NCBI GenBank assembly: GCA_028284495.1
Contig: JANQRP010000038.1
Span: forward strand, 62,001 to 126,000
Direction: 5' to 3'
Length of the DNA stretch: 64,000 bases
Source: Longimicrobiales bacterium
GTDB lineage: Bacteria; Gemmatimonadota; Gemmatimonadetes; Longimicrobiales; Gaopeijiaceae
Part shown: one piece after another, positions 28,851 through 37,739 of the stretch
Layout of the letters: every line of letters starts with the position of its first letter
How positions within the stretch are numbered: the first letter of the stretch is position 1
Made by a program: the position numbers and the translations under genes
Notes under the pieces: generated by a model
Database searches by the model: none
Seen by the model: the letters and a program-made list of their open reading frames with translations, nothing else
What the model was told of the DNA's origin: nothing

Positions 28851-29992
28851 TGCGCCCCCCGTCGTCGCGGGGAGCCCTCGGAAGGAGCCTCCTGCTCGGG
28901 GCGCTGGCGATCGCGGTCGTGCCGTCCCCGCGCCCGGTCGCAGCGCAGCAGGCGGTGGTGCAGCCGGCCACGGCCCGCGGCGTCGTGACGTACATGGACG
29001 CCATCCGGGCGTCCCGCGAGGTGATCGCGGAGCGGATGGACGAGACCCCCATTCCCGGCCTGAGCGTGGCGGTCTTCGCCGACGGCGAGGTCCGGTGGGC
29101 CGAGGGATTCGGGTTCGCGGACCTGGAGCAGCGGGTTCCGGTGGACGTCGACACGCGCTTCAGGATCGCGAGCATCTCGAAGGCGCTCGCGGCCGCGGGG
29201 CTCGGCGTGCTGATCCAGGAGGGGCGGCTGGACCTGGACGCGCCGGTCCAGACGTACGTGCCCTCCTTCCCCGAGAAGGAGTGGACGCTCACCACCCGGC
29301 AGATCGCGTCGCACACGGGCGGTGTCCGCCACTACGACGGCGACGAGTTCGCCTCCGCCGTGAAGTACGACGACGTGCTGGACGCGCTGGACATCTTCGA
29401 CGACTCGCCCCTGCTCTTCCAGCCCGGCTCCGAGTATTCGTACTCGACGTACGGCTGGAACCTCGTGAGTGCCGTCATGCAGGGTGCGGCAGGGCAGCCG
29501 TTCCTGGCGTTCATGCGCGAGCGGGTGCTCGACCCCCTGGACCTCGACGAGACGATCGCCGAGTTCACCGATTCGATCATCCCGGGACGGGCGCGGTTCT
29601 ACCAGAACGACGACGGCCTCGTGGTCAACGCGCCCCACGTCGACAACTCCAACAAGTGGGCGGGTGGAGGCTATCTTTCGACGGCTCGCGACATGGCCCG
29701 GTACGGGGCGTCGTATCTCTCGAACGACATCCTCGAGCCGGCCACCGTCGAGCTGCTCTGGACGCCCGTCGTCCCGAGCGACGAGGACTCCCGCTACGGC
29801 CTGGGCTGGAATCGGGCCGAGGTGGGCGGGGTCGACACGGCGTGGCACACCGGCGGTGCGATGGGCGGCACGACCGTGCTCATCGTCCAGCCGGACCGCG
29901 GCATCGCCGTGGCGATCCTGACGAACGTGCAGGGCGCCGGTCAGACCGGGACGGCCCACGCGATCGCGGACCTCTTCGCCGGTGCGATGTAG
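28850..29992 (+). CDS. Exported serine hydrolase, beta-lactamase / DD-peptidase fold
   Basis: This 380-residue protein has a signal peptide (VAAQ) and class C beta-lactamase-like motifs: SISK (nucleophile Ser and general-base Lys), YST in the SYSTYGW segment, and HTGG in the third element position. These place it in the serine hydrolase family that includes esterases, D-amino-acid peptidases and LACTB-like proteins. A true beta-lactamase role is unlikely. The ATG at 28850 overlaps the upstream TGA, so it is translated with the Asp-box protein. Confidence 0.9.
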   Translation: MRPPSSRGALGRSLLLGALAIAVVPSPRPVAAQQAVVQPATARGVVTYMDAIRASREVIAERMDETPIPGLSVAVFADGEVRWAEGFGFADLEQRVPVDVDTRFRIASISKALAAAGLGVLIQEGRLDLDAPVQTYVPSFPEKEWTLTTRQIASHTGGVRHYDGDEFASAVKYDDVLDALDIFDDSPLLFQPGSEYSYSTYGWNLVSAVMQGAAGQPFLAFMRERVLDPLDLDETIAEFTDSIIPGRARFYQNDDGLVVNAPHVDNSNKWAGGGYLSTARDMARYGASYLSNDILEPATVELLWTPVVPSDEDSRYGLGWNRAEVGGVDTAWHTGGAMGGTTVLIVQPDRGIAVAILTNVQGAGQTGTAHAIADLFAGAM

Positions 29993-30009
29993 GGCGCCCC
30001 ACCCGATAC

Positions 30010-30028
30010 GGCGCGACCGGGTCGCGCC
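30010..30028 (+). terminator. Palindromic GC hairpin after the serine hydrolase
   Basis: GGCGCGACC and GGTCGCGCC form a 9-bp stem around a single G, between the serine hydrolase stop and the next gene. In practice the loop would open by one pair. No T-run follows, so it may act as a weak terminator or mRNA 3' element. Confidence 0.3.
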
Positions 30029-30043
30029 CCGACACCCGACTCG

Positions 30044-30436
30044 ATGATCTACGCCCATTCCGGGATCCGCTACCTGGTGCTGCTCTTCGGCGTGGCCACC
30101 CTCCTGTACGCGATGTACGGCGTCGCGACGGGGCGAGCCTACGACCGGCCCATGCGCGTCCTGTCCGTGCTTTTCGCGGGCAGCCTGCACCTGAACGTGC
30201 TGCTCGGCCTGGGGATGATCTTCATGGGCACCTTCTACCCGGCGCTGATCGGGCACGTGTTCATGACGATCGGCGCGGCGGTCGTCGCCCAGGTCGTGCC
30301 CTCCGTCATGCGGCGACGAGCCGTCGAGGAACGCACCTACCTCCCGCACGTGGTGAACACGATCGTCGCGCTCGCGCTCGTGGTGGGCGGGATCCTGGCG
30401 ATCGGACGCAAGATCTTCGGGAGCGGCCTGGCCTGA
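30044..30436 (+). CDS. Four-helix membrane protein
   Basis: This 130-residue protein has four hydrophobic segments (about 8-25, 40-60, 68-88 and 104-122). HSGIRYLVLL at the N-terminus and HLNVLLGLGMIF resemble short four-helix proteins common in Bacteroidota that are sometimes called cytochrome b-like. His5, His49 and later histidines could bind heme, but this is not shown. Start at the ATG at 30044. Confidence 0.65.
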   Translation: MIYAHSGIRYLVLLFGVATLLYAMYGVATGRAYDRPMRVLSVLFAGSLHLNVLLGLGMIFMGTFYPALIGHVFMTIGAAVVAQVVPSVMRRRAVEERTYLPHVVNTIVALALVVGGILAIGRKIFGSGLA

Positions 30437-30446
30437 CGCCGATTCC

Positions 30447-31631
30447 GTGAACGATCTTCCCTCGCCACCTCCCGGAGACGGCCTCGGGCTCGTCATGGGC
30501 GGTGGGGGCGCCCGCGCGGCGTATCAGGTCGGCTTCCTCTCGGCCGTCGCCGAGGAGCGGCCCGACCTTCGGGTGCCCTACATCACCGGCGTCTCGGCGG
30601 GCGCCATCAACGCGGCGCACCTGGCCGCCCACCACGGCTCCTTCGGTCAGGCGGTCGCGGAGCTGACGCACCTCTGGAGCGAGCTCCGGATCGAGGACGT
30701 CTTCCGGGTCGATCTTCCGACCCTGCTCTGGAATCTCGTTCGGTGGGGCACGCGGCTGATCGGGGGCGGCAACGCGCCGACGCGTACCCGCGGGCTGGTC
30801 GACACGGAGCCACTCCGCAGGTACCTGACCGAGGTCCTGCACGCGGTGGACGGTGAGCTGACCGGGATCGACTACAACCTTCGAAACGGGCGTCTTCGCG
30901 CGGTGGCGCTCAGCACCTCGTCCTACACGACCGGGCAGTCCGTGACCTGGGTGCAGGGCGAGAGGATCGCCGCGTGGGAACGTCCGCTCCGCACGTCACG
31001 GATGGAGCGGCTTACGGTGGAGCACGTCATGGCGTCGTCGGCGCTTCCACTCCTCTTTCCCGCGGTGGAGCTGCACGGCGCGTGGTACGGAGACGGCGGA
31101 ATGCGCCTCGCGGCGCCTCTCTCGCCCGCCCTCCACCTCGGGGCGTCGAAGGTCCTCGCGATCTCCACGCGGTACGGGAAGTCGCGGGCCGAGGAACTCG
31201 ACCCGCAGGTCCTCGGCTACCCGCCGCCGGCGCAGATCGTGGGCGTGCTGATGAACGCGATCTTCCTCGATCTTCTGGATCACGACGCGCTCCGGCTGCA
31301 GCGGCTCAACGACCTCCTGAAGAAGCTCGAGCCCCACGAGCGGGAGGGGCTCCGTCCGATCCGTCTCTTCGTCACACGGCCGTCGCGGGATCTCGGGCGC
31401 ATGGCCGGTCGATTCGAGCCTCGCCTCCCGCGAGGGTTCCGGTTCCTGACGCGCGGACTCGGGACGCGTGAGACCGAGAGCCCGGACTTCCTGTCCCTGG
31501 TGCTGTTCCAGCCGGACTACCTGGGCGCGCTCATGGAGGTCGGCCGGGAAGACGCCGCCGTGCGGATGGGGGAGATTCTCGAGTTTCTCGACGACGAACC
31601 GCCGTTCGAGAACGACGAACCCCCCGCCTGA
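30447..31631 (+). CDS. Patatin-like phospholipase
   Basis: This 394-residue protein has the three patatin blocks: the oxyanion loop GGGGARAAYQVG, the nucleophile Ser in GVSAGAI and the Asp in GDGGMR. Members hydrolyse acyl ester bonds of lipids. The rest is helical and not family-specific. Its GTG start at 30447 lies 10 bases after the membrane protein stop, so the two are probably cotranscribed. No signal peptide, so it should act on the cytoplasmic side. Confidence 0.9.
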   Translation: MNDLPSPPPGDGLGLVMGGGGARAAYQVGFLSAVAEERPDLRVPYITGVSAGAINAAHLAAHHGSFGQAVAELTHLWSELRIEDVFRVDLPTLLWNLVRWGTRLIGGGNAPTRTRGLVDTEPLRRYLTEVLHAVDGELTGIDYNLRNGRLRAVALSTSSYTTGQSVTWVQGERIAAWERPLRTSRMERLTVEHVMASSALPLLFPAVELHGAWYGDGGMRLAAPLSPALHLGASKVLAISTRYGKSRAEELDPQVLGYPPPAQIVGVLMNAIFLDLLDHDALRLQRLNDLLKKLEPHEREGLRPIRLFVTRPSRDLGRMAGRFEPRLPRGFRFLTRGLGTRETESPDFLSLVLFQPDYLGALMEVGREDAAVRMGEILEFLDDEPPFENDEPPA

Positions 31632-31720
31632 TCGCCGGCCCGGCGCAGCGCGCGGGGTGGGGCGACCCGACGGGGGGTCGAAGGTCGCGAACCCGGGTGG
31701 GGGTGGAAGCGCCGCTCCTC

Positions 31721-31792
31721 TCATCCGTACTCCACGGTCACTTCGCACCCGCACACCCGGGCCGCTCGGTCGTATGTCAGGCCCAGCTGATC
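31721..31792 (-). pseudogene. Possible relic of an ECF sigma region 4
   Basis: The minus-strand frame reads LGLTYDRAARVCGCEV and then TVEYG and stop. It closely resembles the region 4.2 entry of ECF sigma factors, where the usual reading is LTY-EAA-VCGC-VGTV-SR. The DNA-recognition helix is broken after EV by what looks like a small deletion. No matching sigma region 2 is visible upstream. It lies between the patatin gene and the GAF gene. Confidence 0.35.
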
Positions 31793-32267
31793 ATGACGCG
31801 CCTCCTCGGTCTTTCTCGGACGTGATCCGATCGGGATCGAGTCGCAGGAGATTGCGGGAGGCAGCCTCGGCGAGCTCCCGGACATGGTCGATCTCGTCGC
31901 CACGCAGCCCACGAATGGCGCTGCCCACGACGATCAGTCCCTGGAGGTCGGAGACGTCTCCGATCCGTACCACCCGGACCGACGGTCCGAGTGTGGATCC
32001 CACCGCGGCCACGCCCCGATCCGCGTCGCGGACGCGGAGTCGGAGGGTGCGGCCGACACGGCGCCGGTCGTCGTACCGCCCGCCGAAGACCGTGGGACGG
32101 CCGTCGGTCGGGTGGTGGAAGGCGACGAGCGCGAGATCGACCTCGAGCATCTCCCCGACCGTGGCGAGCATCGCCTCGGCGAGCTCGTCGCGATTCCTCG
32201 CGTGGTCGAGTGCCTCGAAGTCCGTCGCGAGGCTCTCGTGGTCGATGGCGGCTTGTGCGTTCATCAT
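31791..32267 (-). CDS. GAF-like sensor domain protein
   Basis: This protein (158 residues from the ATG at 32267) has a predicted alpha/beta layout typical of GAF domains: helix (ELAEAMLATVGEMLEV), strand, loop, strands (RVVRIGDVS) and a closing helix (DEIDHVRELAEAASRNLL). There is no output domain, so it would be a ligand-binding or accessory protein. An in-frame ATG at 32330 is possible, but a sigma54-type promoter lies between the two ATGs and favours the shorter start. The NtrC-type activator gene is divergent. Confidence 0.65.
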   Translation of the reverse strand: MMNAQAAIDHESLATDFEALDHARNRDELAEAMLATVGEMLEVDLALVAFHHPTDGRPTVFGGRYDDRRRVGRTLRLRVRDADRGVAAVGSTLGPSVRVVRIGDVSDLQGLIVVGSAIRGLRGDEIDHVRELAEAASRNLLRLDPDRITSEKDRGGAS

Positions 32268-32302
32268 GCGTCTCGAGTTCGGGTGAAGTTGCCCTCTGGT
32301 AA

Positions 32303-32318
32303 GGCAGAGGTCGTGCCA
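32303..32318 (-). promoter_or_regulatory. Candidate sigma54 promoter for the GAF protein
   Basis: On the minus strand the sequence is TGGCAC-GACCT-CTGCC. The invariant GG and GC are 10 bases apart, as required at -24/-12. The -12 side overlaps an inverted repeat CCTCTG-GTAAGG-CAGAGG (about 32293-32310). The transcript would begin about 25 bases before the ATG at 32267. The activator gene opposite carries GAFTGA. Confidence 0.45.
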
Positions 32319-32456
32319 GAAGTCAGTCATCTGTGCAAATCGTTGCTCAGCAGTGCTTTAGGGAACCGTCCCGCGCTCCTATGCACGATGTCTCTTGCCC
32401 GAGTGATCCATTGTGATGCACTTTTTCGGAACACTACCGTTTCAATGTGATACATC

Positions 32457-33875
32457 ATGTCCCTTGTGCTCGCCCTCGATGACGACGCGGACGTCCGCGT
32501 CCTCGTGCAGGCCGTGCTCGAACGTGAAGGCCACGTGGTCGTCACCTACGAGGACGGGGAGACGCTCGTCTCCGACCTTCCGAACCGGCTTCCCGACGTG
32601 GTCGTCCTCGACGTCATGCTCCCCGGCATGGACGGACTGGAGGTACTGGCGGAGCTGAGGCGCCGAATCCCCGGAGTGCCCGTCCTGATGCTGACCGCCG
32701 CGACCTCGGTGGACCGCGTGGTCGAGGCGATGCGGCTCGGAGCGTACGACTACCTCGGCAAGCCGATCGACCCCACCGAACTCGCGACGTCGATCCGGAA
32801 CGCCACCGAACGGCACGCGCTCACGACCCGCCTCGCCCGCCTCCAGCGCGAGGCGGAGGGCCGCGGCTTTCCAGGCATCGTCGGCCAGGCCCGGCCGATG
32901 TCGGAGGTGTTCGAGCAGATCGACCGCGTGGCCCCCAGCGACGTGTCGGTCCTCGTTCTGGGAGAGAGCGGGACCGGAAAGGAGCTGGTCAGCCGCGCTG
33001 TGCACGACCTGAGCGCCCGCTCCGACGAGCCATTCGTGGCAGTGAACTGCGCCGCGATCCCGACGCAGCTCCAGGAATCGGAGCTGTTCGGGCACGAGAA
33101 GGGGGCCTTCACCGGTGCCAGCGGCCGGAGGATCGGCCGGTTCGAGGAGGCCGACGGCGGCACGCTGTTCCTCGACGAGATCGGGGACCTCTCGCTCGAA
33201 GCACAGGCGAAGGTGCTCAGGGCGATCCAGGAACGTCGGTTTCGACGCCTCGGCGGAGACCGCGACATCTCGTCCGACTTCCGCCTCGTGTGTGCGACAC
33301 ACCGGGACCTGGACACCATGGTCCGTACCGGGGAATTCCGCGAAGACCTCTTCTTCCGGCTGGCGGTCTTCGAGATCCACGTGCCGCCGGTGAGGCGCCG
33401 CCGGGAGGATGTCCCGCTCCTCGTTCAGCACTTCGTGGAGCGGCACTCCTCCCCCGACGACCGACCGGGCGTGTCGTCGTCCGCGATGGCCGCCATGCTC
33501 GCCTACCCGTGGCCCGGCAACGTGCGCGAGCTTCAGAATGCCGTGCAGCGTGCGCTCGTCACGGCCCGCGGCGAGATCCGGTTCGAGGACCTCCCCGAGC
33601 GCGTCCGTCACGGGGATTCGGGCCCGACCGATCCCGGTCCCGGTGCCCCTGCCGCCTCCGAACCCGAGGGGGACGACGGCGCGGCCGACCTGCGCGGGCT
33701 CGACGACGCACGAGGCGGTACGGCGGATGACATCGTTCCGCTCGAGGAAGTCGAGCGGAAGGCCATCGCCCGCGCCCTCGACCTTACACGCGGAAACGTC
33801 TCCGAGGCCGCTCGTCGGCTGGGCGTCGGACGTACCACGCTCTATCGCAAGATCGAGGAGTACGGCCTTCGCTGA
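32457..33875 (+). CDS. Sigma54-dependent response regulator, NtrC family
   Basis: This 472-residue protein has three modules. The receiver domain (1-115) has the phosphoacceptor Asp52 in VVLDVML. The AAA+ domain (about 138-370) has Walker A GESGTGKE (169-176), the sigma54-contact GAFTGA (216-221), Walker B GGTLFLDEIGD and the FREDLFFRL arginine region. A linker leads to a Fis-type helix-turn-helix (NVSEAARRLGVGRTTLYRKI). It should drive sigma54 promoters after phosphorylation. No typical kinase gene is adjacent. The divergent GAF gene carries a matching -24/-12 element and is a likely target. Confidence 0.95.
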   Translation: MSLVLALDDDADVRVLVQAVLEREGHVVVTYEDGETLVSDLPNRLPDVVVLDVMLPGMDGLEVLAELRRRIPGVPVLMLTAATSVDRVVEAMRLGAYDYLGKPIDPTELATSIRNATERHALTTRLARLQREAEGRGFPGIVGQARPMSEVFEQIDRVAPSDVSVLVLGESGTGKELVSRAVHDLSARSDEPFVAVNCAAIPTQLQESELFGHEKGAFTGASGRRIGRFEEADGGTLFLDEIGDLSLEAQAKVLRAIQERRFRRLGGDRDISSDFRLVCATHRDLDTMVRTGEFREDLFFRLAVFEIHVPPVRRRREDVPLLVQHFVERHSSPDDRPGVSSSAMAAMLAYPWPGNVRELQNAVQRALVTARGEIRFEDLPERVRHGDSGPTDPGPGAPAASEPEGDDGAADLRGLDDARGGTADDIVPLEEVERKAIARALDLTRGNVSEAARRLGVGRTTLYRKIEEYGLR

Positions 33876-33954
33876 CGCTCGCGTCCGCCGCCTCGCGGCG
33901 CGAGATTGGAGACAGGGGGAAGGTTGACCGGAGCCCTCCGAGGAGTGGAAGCCG

Positions 33955-35898
33955 ATGAGCGAGAAGACGCACGCCTCCGAGATCGAGTCCCGCGAGGTCG
34001 CCGAGGCGGCCCGCGAGGAGGACTGGAATCAGCGCAGCTTCTCGAAGCGGCTTTTCAACGGCGGTCTCGCCCTGGACATCCTCCGCCACGTGCCGGAGCC
34101 GGATCCGGAGCAGGCGGCGCGAGGAGAGGCCTTCCTGGAGCGGCTGCGGGCGTTCGCGCGCGACCACATCGACGGAGACGCGATCGACCGGGACGGTTGG
34201 GTGCCCGACGCCGTACTCGAGGGCCTCGCGGAGATCGGGGCGTTCGGGATGAAGATCCCGATCGAGTACGGTGGCCTGGAGTTGTCGCAGCGGACGTACA
34301 ACCGAGCGCTCGAGATCGTGGCCTCCCGCTGCGGCTCGACCGGCGCGTTCCTTTCCGCGCACCAGTCCATCGGGGTGCCGGGGCCGCTGATGATGTTCGG
34401 GTCGGACGAACAGAAGCGGCGCTACCTTCCGCGACTCGCGACCGGGGCGCTCTCGGCCTTCGCGCTCACCGAACCGAACGTCGGATCGGACCCCGCCAAC
34501 ATGTCCACCACGGCCGAACTCTCCGAAGACGGATCCCATTGGATCCTGAACGGGGAGAAGCTCTGGTGCACCAACGGTCCGCGCGCCGACATCATCATGG
34601 TCATGGCGCGCACGCCCGCGCGCGAGGGTGTGAGGGGCAGCCGCCCCATCTCGACCTTCGTGGTCGAAACGGCGTGGGAGGGCGTGGAGGTCCGGCACAC
34701 CTGTTCCTTCATGGGCCTGAAGGGGCTCTCCAACGGCGTGCTCCTCTTCCGGGACGTGAAGGTTCCGCGCGAGAACCTCGTGTGGGGCGAAGGGAAGGGA
34801 CTCAAGCTCGCGCTCATGACCCTCAACGTCGGCCGACTCGCGCTTCCGGCCTTCTGCTCGGCCTCGGCCAAGCTCTCGATGGAGATGTGCCGCGAGTGGG
34901 CCAACGAGCGGGTCCAGTGGGGACAGCCGATCGGGAAGCACGACGCGATCGCCCAGAAGCTCGGGCGGATGGCCGCCGACACCTTCGCGATGGACTCGGT
35001 GGTCGAGATCACCTCGAACATGGCGGACGGCAAGAAGAGCGACATCCGGCTCGAGGCGGCGATCGCCAAGATGTGGAACACGGAGACGGCCTGGACCATG
35101 TGCAACGACGCCCTGCAGATCCGGGGCGGCCGCGGCTACGAGACCCACGACTCCCTGAAGGCGCGCGGCGAGGATCCCTGGCCCATCGAGCGGATGGTCC
35201 GCGATCTCCGGATCAACCTCATCTTCGAGGGCTCGTCGGAGATCATGAGGCTCTTCATCGCGCGGGAGGCGGTGGACGATCACCTGAAGGTCGCGGGTCC
35301 ACTGGCCGATCCGCGCGCCTCGACCGGCGCCAAGGTCGGCGCGGCACTCAGGGCGGCCGTCTACTACGCCGGATGGTATCCGTCGCGCTGGCTCGGCTGG
35401 GGCCGATGGCCGCGGTATGCCGAGTTCGGGCCGCTCGCGGGTCATGTACGCTGGATCGACCGTACGTCACGGAAGCTCGCCCGCAACAACTTCTACCAGA
35501 TGGTCCGGTTCGGCCCGAAGCTCGAGAAACGACAGGCGATCCTCGGGCGCATCGTCGACATCGGGGCGGAGCTGTTCGTCATGAGCTGCGCGTGCGGGAA
35601 CGCCGATCGCATGCTCGGCCGCGACCCGTCCGACCGGACCCCGCTCGAACTCGCGGACGCCTTCTGCCGGCAGGCGAAGCGTCGGGTCGATGCCTCGTTC
35701 CGCGCGCTCTACCGGAACGACGACGTCCACACGTACGACGTGGCGCGGCGGATGCTGGACGGAGCGTTCGAGTGGCTCGAGGACGGGCCCGTCTCGCTCG
35801 AGGAGATGTACGGACCGGCCACGGGTGTCGCGCAGGCCGGGGGCGACCCCGATCAGCCGCCGCTGGCCTCGACGCTCGCGAGCGCGGCCTCGAACTGA
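33955..35898 (+). CDS. Acyl-CoA dehydrogenase, long (VLCAD/ACAD9-like) type
   Basis: This 647-residue protein has the acyl-CoA dehydrogenase core (about 50-430) with FAD-binding LTEPNVGSDPANM, GEKLWCTNG, VQWGQPIGKHDAIAQKL and the catalytic-Glu region FEGSSEIMR. An extra C-terminal helical domain of about 200 residues is typical of the very-long-chain group, which binds membranes. GAGG lies upstream of the ATG at 33955. Its 3' end overlaps the convergent ABC gene by 46 bases. Confidence 0.93.
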   Translation: MSEKTHASEIESREVAEAAREEDWNQRSFSKRLFNGGLALDILRHVPEPDPEQAARGEAFLERLRAFARDHIDGDAIDRDGWVPDAVLEGLAEIGAFGMKIPIEYGGLELSQRTYNRALEIVASRCGSTGAFLSAHQSIGVPGPLMMFGSDEQKRRYLPRLATGALSAFALTEPNVGSDPANMSTTAELSEDGSHWILNGEKLWCTNGPRADIIMVMARTPAREGVRGSRPISTFVVETAWEGVEVRHTCSFMGLKGLSNGVLLFRDVKVPRENLVWGEGKGLKLALMTLNVGRLALPAFCSASAKLSMEMCREWANERVQWGQPIGKHDAIAQKLGRMAADTFAMDSVVEITSNMADGKKSDIRLEAAIAKMWNTETAWTMCNDALQIRGGRGYETHDSLKARGEDPWPIERMVRDLRINLIFEGSSEIMRLFIAREAVDDHLKVAGPLADPRASTGAKVGAALRAAVYYAGWYPSRWLGWGRWPRYAEFGPLAGHVRWIDRTSRKLARNNFYQMVRFGPKLEKRQAILGRIVDIGAELFVMSCACGNADRMLGRDPSDRTPLELADAFCRQAKRRVDASFRALYRNDDVHTYDVARRMLDGAFEWLEDGPVSLEEMYGPATGVAQAGGDPDQPPLASTLASAASN

Positions 35899-37721
35899 CC
35901 CCGGTACAGGCGCGAGTACACGGAGCTCCGGTCGAGCAGCTCGGCGTGCCGACCGATGTCCACGATCCGGCCGCCGTCGATCACGACGATCCGATCCGCC
36001 TCGATGACCGTGCTGAGTCGGTGGGCGATCACGAGCGTGGTGCGGTCTTCCATCAGGCGGGCGAGCGCGTCCTGGACGAGCCGTTCGCTCTCGGCATCCA
36101 GGCTCGATGACGCCTCGTCCAGAATCAGGATCGACGGCCGCTTCAGCATCACGCGCGCGATCGCCATCCGCTGCCTCTGACCTCCGCTGAGGGTCACGCC
36201 ACGCTCCCCCACGGCCTGGTCGTAGCCGTCCGGGAACCCCGAGATGAACTCGTGGGCGTGCGCCGCCTTCGCGGCCCGGACCACCTCCGCCTTCGTCGCA
36301 TCCAGCCGTCCGTACAGGAGATTCTCCCGGACGGTGCCCGCGAACAGCATCGGCTCCTGTGGCACGATCCCGATCACGCCGCGCAGGTCGTCCAGCCGGA
36401 GTTCCCGCACGTCCACGCCGTCCACCGAGACCGACCCGTCCTCGACGTCGAAGAACCTCGGGATGAGGGCGGCGACCGTGCTCTTTCCCGCACCCGAACT
36501 GCCCACCAGCGCCACCGTCTCGCCCGGCTGGATGTCGAGGTCGAAGCCCTCGAGCACGAGAGGCAGGTCGTTTCCGTAGCGGAACGTCACGCCGTCGAAG
36601 CGGACCCGGCCCGTGATCGGCGTGGGGAGGCTCCGCGGGGTCAGGGGATCGCGAATCGCGGGCTCGCGGTCGAGGTGCTCGAAGATCCGACGGGCGGCGC
36701 CCGCCGCCTCCTGAACGTTGGTCCAGAACCCGGCCACCGACGAGATCGCGCCGGCGATGGACATCGCGTAGAGGAGGAACGCGATCAGGGTGCCGAAGGT
36801 GAGCTGGCCCGCCAGGACGAGCCGACCTCCCTCCCAGAACACGAGCACGATCGCCGCGAAGGCGGTGAAGGTCACCGCGCCCGTCAGACTGGCGCGCGCG
36901 ACGGCCCGGCGGAGCCCGCCCCGGTACGTCTCCTCCACCTCGAGCTCGAACCGACCACGCTCATAGGGTTCGCGACCGAAGCTCTGGACCACCCGGATCT
37001 GGGTGAAGACCTGCTCGGCGCGCGCCACGGCGGCCGCCAGCGTGTCCTGGATGCCGGTGGATATGCGGCGTACCCGGATCCCGAAGAACCAGGCCACGCC
37101 GATGGCGAAGGGAATCGCGGTGAGGGTCACCAGGGTGAGCCGTGGACTCGTGAGCGTGACGATCACGAGAGCACCCACGAGGAACACCGCCTGGCGCAGA
37201 AGCTCCGGGATTCCGAAGCGGAGTACCTGCTGCACCAGCCCCGCGTCGCTGGCGATGCGCGAACTCAGTTCCCCTACCCGGCGATTCGAGTAGAATCCGG
37301 GAGTCTGGGACGCGAGCGCGGCGAAGAGGTCGATGCGCAGCGTCGCGATCACCCGCTCCGAGACCGCGGCCGTGAGGTAGCTCTGCGCGAAGTTCACGAC
37401 CGCCTGGACGGCGAACAGCGCCAACAGGAGGATCGCGTACTGGTCGAGGCGGTCCGCGTTGGACTCTAGGAACGCCGCATCGAACAGGTCCCGCACGAAC
37501 AACGGAAAGGCGAGACCGATCGCCGAGCTGAGCAGGATGAGGACGGACGCCGCCGAGATCGCCCACACGTGCGGGCGGAGCCGGGGGGCCAGCCGCCTCA
37601 GGAAGCCGAGCGCCTTCACGGGATTCCGCGAGGGGCTCGGAGAGGGGGCTGACGAGGGGTCCGCGGATGGGTCCCGCGAGGTGCCCTCGGACGGTTCGGA
37701 GTCGGAAACGGAGTCGGTCAC
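35853..37721 (-). CDS. ABC exporter half-transporter (MsbA/BmrA-like)
   Basis: This 622-residue protein has a disordered Ser/Pro-rich N-terminus (about 1-35), a six-helix transmembrane domain (about 50-330) and an ATPase domain (about 370-600). The ATPase has Walker A GSSGAGKST, Q-loop VPQEP, signature LSGGQ, Walker B ILILDEA and H-loop IAHR. As a half transporter it should work as a homodimer. Substrate unknown; lipid or drug export fits the family. The GTG start at 37721 is favoured over a longer frame reaching 38120. The end overlaps the convergent acyl-CoA dehydrogenase. Confidence 0.93.
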   Translation of the reverse strand: MTDSVSDSEPSEGTSRDPSADPSSAPSPSPSRNPVKALGFLRRLAPRLRPHVWAISAASVLILLSSAIGLAFPLFVRDLFDAAFLESNADRLDQYAILLLALFAVQAVVNFAQSYLTAAVSERVIATLRIDLFAALASQTPGFYSNRRVGELSSRIASDAGLVQQVLRFGIPELLRQAVFLVGALVIVTLTSPRLTLVTLTAIPFAIGVAWFFGIRVRRISTGIQDTLAAAVARAEQVFTQIRVVQSFGREPYERGRFELEVEETYRGGLRRAVARASLTGAVTFTAFAAIVLVFWEGGRLVLAGQLTFGTLIAFLLYAMSIAGAISSVAGFWTNVQEAAGAARRIFEHLDREPAIRDPLTPRSLPTPITGRVRFDGVTFRYGNDLPLVLEGFDLDIQPGETVALVGSSGAGKSTVAALIPRFFDVEDGSVSVDGVDVRELRLDDLRGVIGIVPQEPMLFAGTVRENLLYGRLDATKAEVVRAAKAAHAHEFISGFPDGYDQAVGERGVTLSGGQRQRMAIARVMLKRPSILILDEASSSLDAESERLVQDALARLMEDRTTLVIAHRLSTVIEADRIVVIDGGRIVDIGRHAELLDRSSVYSRLYRGQFEAALASVEASGG

Positions 37722-37739
37722 GCCGTGTAAGATAGACGC

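Noticed and set aside
32402..32454. Three copies of RTGATNCA before the NtrC-type gene
   Set aside because: Short and degenerate; spacing does not follow helical turns, so not listed as operators.
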